From NCBI GenBank assembly GCA_003139735.1, contig PLGA01000619.1, positions 373 to 8,582 on the forward strand: DNA of 8,210 nt, given 5' to 3'. The translations under genes were made by a program, and so were the position numbers. The DNA comes from Bryobacterales bacterium (GTDB lineage Bacteria > Acidobacteriota > Terriglobia > Bryobacterales > Bryobacteraceae). The notes under the pieces are model-generated. The model saw nothing but the letters and a program-made list of their open reading frames with translations, was not told the DNA's origin and searched no databases. Positions 5,831 through 8,210 of this stretch are shown here, piece by piece (the first letter of the stretch is position 1; the number at the start of each line of letters is the position of its first letter).

Positions 5831-5874
5831 TGGCGGAACTTCACCGAAGTGATGTTCGCAACTTCATTCCGCCA
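5831..5874. repeat. Inverted repeat downstream of the BACON-domain gene
   Basis: TGGCGGAA (5831-5838) pairs perfectly with TTCCGCCA (5867-5874), leaving a 28-nt interior that contains its own small stem, CTTC/GAAG (5839-5842 and 5846-5849). It lies about 100 nt past the stop of the minus-strand gene. No T-run follows, so a classical intrinsic terminator is not supported; it could be an RNA-end stabiliser or an interspersed palindrome. Confidence 0.5.
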
Positions 5875-5976
5875 ACTCTACGATAATCCCACTTTGGGAC
5901 CACTACGCCATGTCACAGCCACAGCCATTCGTGATTCCCCGTCGGACTCACGACCCGTGCGGACACGGAATCCGCC

Positions 5977-8022
5977 TTATTTGGCGAGCACTGGGACGGT
6001 CGTGATCGCGCCGCCCGGCGCCGCCCGTATCCCGAGCGCGGCGATCTGCCCGCCCGTGGGCGTATCCAACTCCAGCGTGCCGAGAATCCCGGTCACCGCC
6101 GGGTAATTCGTCGCCAGCATGAACGACGTGTGGGCATGGGCCGGCAGGCTGATCGGAGCCGCCGTTCCCAGGCTCGTTCCCGTGGAGTCTCGCAGTACCA
6201 CCGGTATGGTCGCCGTTTGGTTGGACAAATTCGCCAGCGCTATCCCCGTCTGGTAACCGCCCGTGTAGTCGAACGGCAGCACAAACGCAGTCGGATTCCG
6301 CGTTTCCACGGGCACCGCCGCTTCCTGCACGCCGGCCACCGTGGTATCCGCAAACACTGCCGAGCCGCCGACGTTCCCGCCGCTGGCCGTCAGTTGCGCC
6401 CAGCCTTCCGAGGTCGCCTGGCTGGCCGTCCCCGCCGTTTCAATCAGCAACTGCGCCTCCGCGCCGATGGTTTGATTGATTGTGGAGACCGACTCCGGCA
6501 GCGTGGAACCGCTCAACGGGAAGGTCACCGGCAACTGCAACGCGCTGCCGTTGTCGCCGTAGAAGTTCAAACCCACCTGCGCCGCCGTGGTGCTCGTGTT
6601 CACCAGCGTGATGGTGGTGTTCCAGAGTCCGCCCGAAGCCACTTGCGCCATCGACCCGTTGGAAACGGCACCCTCGGCGAGCACCGGGACGGTCGTGATG
6701 GCTCCGTCCGGTGCCGCGCGTATCCCCAGCGCGCTGATCTGCCCGCCCGACGGGGTATCCAGTTCCATCGCGCCGAACCGGCCCGCTACCGCCGGGTAGT
6801 TCGTCGCCAGCATAAATGAGGTGTGCGCGTAGGCCGCAAGTGGAATCTCCGCGTTCCCCAGGCTCGCCCCCGTGGCATCGCGCAACACTACAGGAACGCT
6901 CACCGCCTGGTTCGTCAGATTCGCTATTGCCACCCCTGTCTGATACCCGCCCGTGTAGTCGAACGGTAGCACATATGCGCTCACATTCTGGTTTTCCACC
7001 GGCACCACCGCTTCCTGCGTGCCCGTCGCCGCCGCCCAGGCAAATACCGCCGAGCCGCCGACCGTCCCGTTAGTGAGCAGTTGCGCCCAACCCTCCACCG
7101 TCGCTTGGCTGCCCGTTCCGGCAGTCTGGATAACCAACTCCGCCCCCGCGCCAATCGTTTGATTGACCGTGGACGCTAGCAGCGGCGCGGTGGAAGAGGT
7201 CTGCGGAAACAGCAGCGGTAATTGCAAGGTACTGCCGTTGTCGCCGTAGAAGTTCAAGCTAACCTGCGCCGCCATTGTTCCGGTATTGACCAGTGTGATG
7301 GTGGTGTTCCATAGTCCTCCCGAAGCCAACTGCGCCATCGACCCGGCGGAAACGAGTCCGGTGTCGGCGGCGAAGGTCACGGGTACCTGAAGTGGGCTGT
7401 TACTCGCCGCGCTGGATGTCAGCGTGATCGTACCACTGTAGCTGCCTGTCGGTAGGCCAGCGGGATCAGCGGAAACCGAGAGCGCTGACGGCGTCGCTCC
7501 GATTGAAGGGCTGATCGTCAGCCAATTCGGCCCTGTTGCGGTGAAAGCCGCCAAACCTCCCGTCGATGAAATCGACAGATTCTGCGCTGGGGGCGATGCA
7601 CCTCCCTCCAGGAACGCGAATGATAATGACGAAGGCGTTGCCTGGAGCGTGATTGGGGGAGCGCCACTTACAATCAAGGTCACGGGTACCTGAAGTGGAC
7701 TGTTACCAGCCGCGCTGGATGTCAGCGTGATCGTACCACTGTAGCGGCCCGCAACAAACCCACTGGAGTTCGCCGCAAAGACTCCAACAGTCCCCGGAGT
7801 GGTACCACCCCATGCCCCATTGCCAGCCAAGGTGGTACCGATGACGGTCAGCCAATTGCCGGTGCTTGCGGCCGAAACTACGTAGTTGATGGTGCCACCC
7901 GTGCTCAGTACCGATAAAGTTACCGGTATCGCACCGGTGGCTCCGGCCGTTACCGCAAACGCTACGCTGGACGGGGATGTCACGAGGTCGGTCTGGCCAA
8001 ACGCGCAGCACGAGATGACCAA
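5977..8022 (-). CDS. Secreted BACON-domain protein with duplicated C-terminal modules
   Basis: Counting from the TTG at 8022 there are 681 residues. Two BACON-like immunoglobulin-fold domains occupy about 14-118 and 123-217; each ends in a YSGTITLTSSAA, SPLQVPVT strand pair and contains an NWLT block. Two modules of about 220 residues follow (228-449 and 457-681), each starting GSMAQ-ASGGLWNTTITLVNT and ending GIRAAP-GAITTVPVLA. The protein is rich in Thr, Ser, Gly and Ala, with few charged residues, as expected outside the cell; a carbohydrate- or surface-adhesion role is only an inference. A hydrophobic stretch before and after the TTG (LSPAVVLALVISCCAFGQ) is an export signal, and VISC could also serve as a lipobox. 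The TTG would cut off most of this signal, so translation probably begins upstream near 8052, where the codon is ACG. The function is otherwise unknown. Confidence 0.85.
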   Translation of the reverse strand: MVISCCAFGQTDLVTSPSSVAFAVTAGATGAIPVTLSVLSTGGTINYVVSAASTGNWLTVIGTTLAGNGAWGGTTPGTVGVFAANSSGFVAGRYSGTITLTSSAAGNSPLQVPVTLIVSGAPPITLQATPSSLSFAFLEGGASPPAQNLSISSTGGLAAFTATGPNWLTISPSIGATPSALSVSADPAGLPTGSYSGTITLTSSAASNSPLQVPVTFAADTGLVSAGSMAQLASGGLWNTTITLVNTGTMAAQVSLNFYGDNGSTLQLPLLFPQTSSTAPLLASTVNQTIGAGAELVIQTAGTGSQATVEGWAQLLTNGTVGGSAVFAWAAATGTQEAVVPVENQNVSAYVLPFDYTGGYQTGVAIANLTNQAVSVPVVLRDATGASLGNAEIPLAAYAHTSFMLATNYPAVAGRFGAMELDTPSGGQISALGIRAAPDGAITTVPVLAEGAVSNGSMAQVASGGLWNTTITLVNTSTTAAQVGLNFYGDNGSALQLPVTFPLSGSTLPESVSTINQTIGAEAQLLIETAGTASQATSEGWAQLTASGGNVGGSAVFADTTVAGVQEAAVPVETRNPTAFVLPFDYTGGYQTGIALANLSNQTATIPVVLRDSTGTSLGTAAPISLPAHAHTSFMLATNYPAVTGILGTLELDTPTGGQIAALGIRAAPGGAITTVPVLAK
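5980..6654 (-). repeat. Second copy of the 220-residue C-terminal module
   Basis: This covers residues 457-681 of the BACON-domain protein. Shared with the first copy, in the same order, are GLWNTTITLVNT, LNFYGDNGS, NQTIGA, GWAQL, VGGSAVFA, VLPFDYTGGYQTG, SFMLATNYPAV and ALGIRAAP. It is an internal tandem duplication at protein and DNA level. Confidence 0.85.
6676..7341 (-). repeat. First copy of the 220-residue C-terminal module
   Basis: This covers residues 228-449. It differs from the second copy mainly in loop residues and by small length changes, while all the aromatic and glycine landmarks are kept. This implies selection to keep both copies folded. Confidence 0.85.
7373..7442 (-). repeat. 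70-nt near-identical repeat, copy in BACON domain 2
   Basis: It matches 7676-7745 at 67 of 70 positions by eye and encodes the closing YSGTITLTSSAA, SPLQVPVTF strands of the second BACON-like domain. The two copies are 303 nt apart, exactly 101 codons. The rest of the two domains is far less alike. Confidence 0.85.
7676..7745 (-). repeat. 70-nt near-identical repeat, copy in BACON domain 1
   Basis: This is the partner of 7373-7442 and encodes the closing strands of the first BACON-like domain. Confidence 0.85.
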
Positions 8023-8058
8023 AGCGAGAACAACAGCAGGCGACAGGCGCGTGACAAT

Positions 8059-8066
8059 CCTCCTTT
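8059..8066 (-). promoter_or_regulatory. Strong Shine-Dalgarno sequence of the BACON-domain gene
   Basis: AAAGGAGG on the minus strand is a near-perfect ribosome site. The in-frame codons after it are ATT, GTC, ACG, CGC and CTG. The ACG at 8052-8050 sits at the ideal 6-nt spacing. An in-frame TAA at 8067-8065 excludes any start further upstream. Confidence 0.75.
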
Positions 8067-8079
8067 ACGCCAGCGACTA

Positions 8080-8085
8080 CTTATA
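8080..8085 (-). promoter_or_regulatory. -10-like element of the BACON-domain gene
   Basis: TATAAG (5 of 6 to consensus) on the minus strand lies 13 nt upstream of the ribosome site. No good -35 is seen at 17-18 nt upstream. Confidence 0.35.
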
Positions 8086-8210
8086 GTAGCACCTGGTTAT
8101 CCCCTTCGACTCGCTCCAGCCGCAGAGCCAGCAAAACGCCCGGTGGTAGGACTGGCCAAGTCCACGATGGCGACGCCCGGGCAAGGCGCGAAAGACGGGA
8201 TTTCATCCAA
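8086..8210. other. Right-edge region, no supported gene
   Basis: Two minus-strand frames are open here. One enters from beyond the window and stops at TAA 8099-8097 (37 codons in view). The other has an ATG at 8206 and stops at TAA 8083-8081 (41 codons). Neither has a recognisable motif or ribosome site. The first could be the 3' end of an upstream gene, but this cannot be decided from the window. Confidence 0.35.

Larger units (their letters stand above)
5644..5976. other. Intergenic region between mutL and the BACON-domain gene
   Basis: These 333 bases hold no convincing gene. A GTG-started minus-strand frame of 62 codons (5844-5656) is open but has no ribosome site, is rich in Arg, Pro and Ala, and overlaps repeated structure; I regard it as unproven. 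The region contains the mutL leader, an inverted repeat at 5831-5874, a tandem repeat at 5752-5772, and an imperfect GC-rich stem around 5683-5742 (CCGCC and CCGGG arms pairing with CCCGG and GCGGCG across a small bulge). No T-tract terminator follows any of these. Confidence 0.6.

Noticed and set aside
5656..5844. 62-codon minus-strand frame upstream of mutL
   Set aside because: GTG start without a ribosome site, no domain, and overlap with repeats and the mutL promoter region; kept only as a possible part of a repeat element.
5831..5874. Intrinsic terminator
   Set aside because: The loop is long (28 nt) and no T-tract follows on either strand.
6130..6819. Plus-strand frame opposite the C-terminal modules
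   Set aside because: It mirrors the duplicated codons of the real gene and has Arg-rich, motif-free content.
8081..8210. Short minus-strand genes at the right edge
   Set aside because: Two overlapping frames are open, neither with a motif or ribosome site, so neither can be preferred.

Overview
The window looks like chromosomal DNA from a GC-rich soil-type bacterium, most likely an acidobacterium of the Solibacter/Bryobacterales kind. This placement is an inference. It rests on a large secreted protein that pairs BACON-like domains with duplicated C-terminal modules, on the short form of ImuB, and on the overall base composition. I see no rRNA, tRNA, CRISPR array, transposase or phage gene.

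Region 1 (1-2160, minus strand) is a mutagenic-repair cassette: imuA (RecA-like), imuB (Y-family-like, probably without catalysis) and the first 48 codons of dnaE2 (error-prone polymerase III alpha subunit). The genes are packed with a 1-nt gap and an 8-nt overlap, so they should be co-transcribed. A perfect 6-bp inverted repeat sits at the imuA promoter and is a candidate damage-response operator.

Region 2 (2188-3435) holds two toxin-antitoxin modules of different families, back to back across a 57-nt shared promoter gap. On the minus strand is a DUF433 antitoxin followed by a DUF5615 PIN-like toxin. On the plus strand is an MntA nucleotidyltransferase antitoxin followed by a HepT (HEPN) toxin. 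A 52-codon single-pass membrane protein follows on the plus strand (3475-3633).

Region 3 (3640-5643, minus strand) is a complete mutL of the endonuclease type.

Region 4 (5644-5976) is a non-coding gap with an inverted repeat and a short tandem repeat.

Region 5 (5977-about 8052, minus strand) encodes a secreted protein with two BACON-like domains and two near-duplicate modules of about 220 residues. Its strong Shine-Dalgarno sequence is not followed by any ATG, GTG or TTG at the right place. The last 100 bases have no convincing gene.

The most unusual feature is that both DNA-repair genes carry palindromic REP-like sequences inside their reading frames, each in a poorly conserved linker. 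In imuB the element is about 99 nt, flanked by inverted copies of a 13-nt sequence, and it encodes a peptide resembling a beta-clamp-binding motif. In mutL it is a single 22-nt hairpin.
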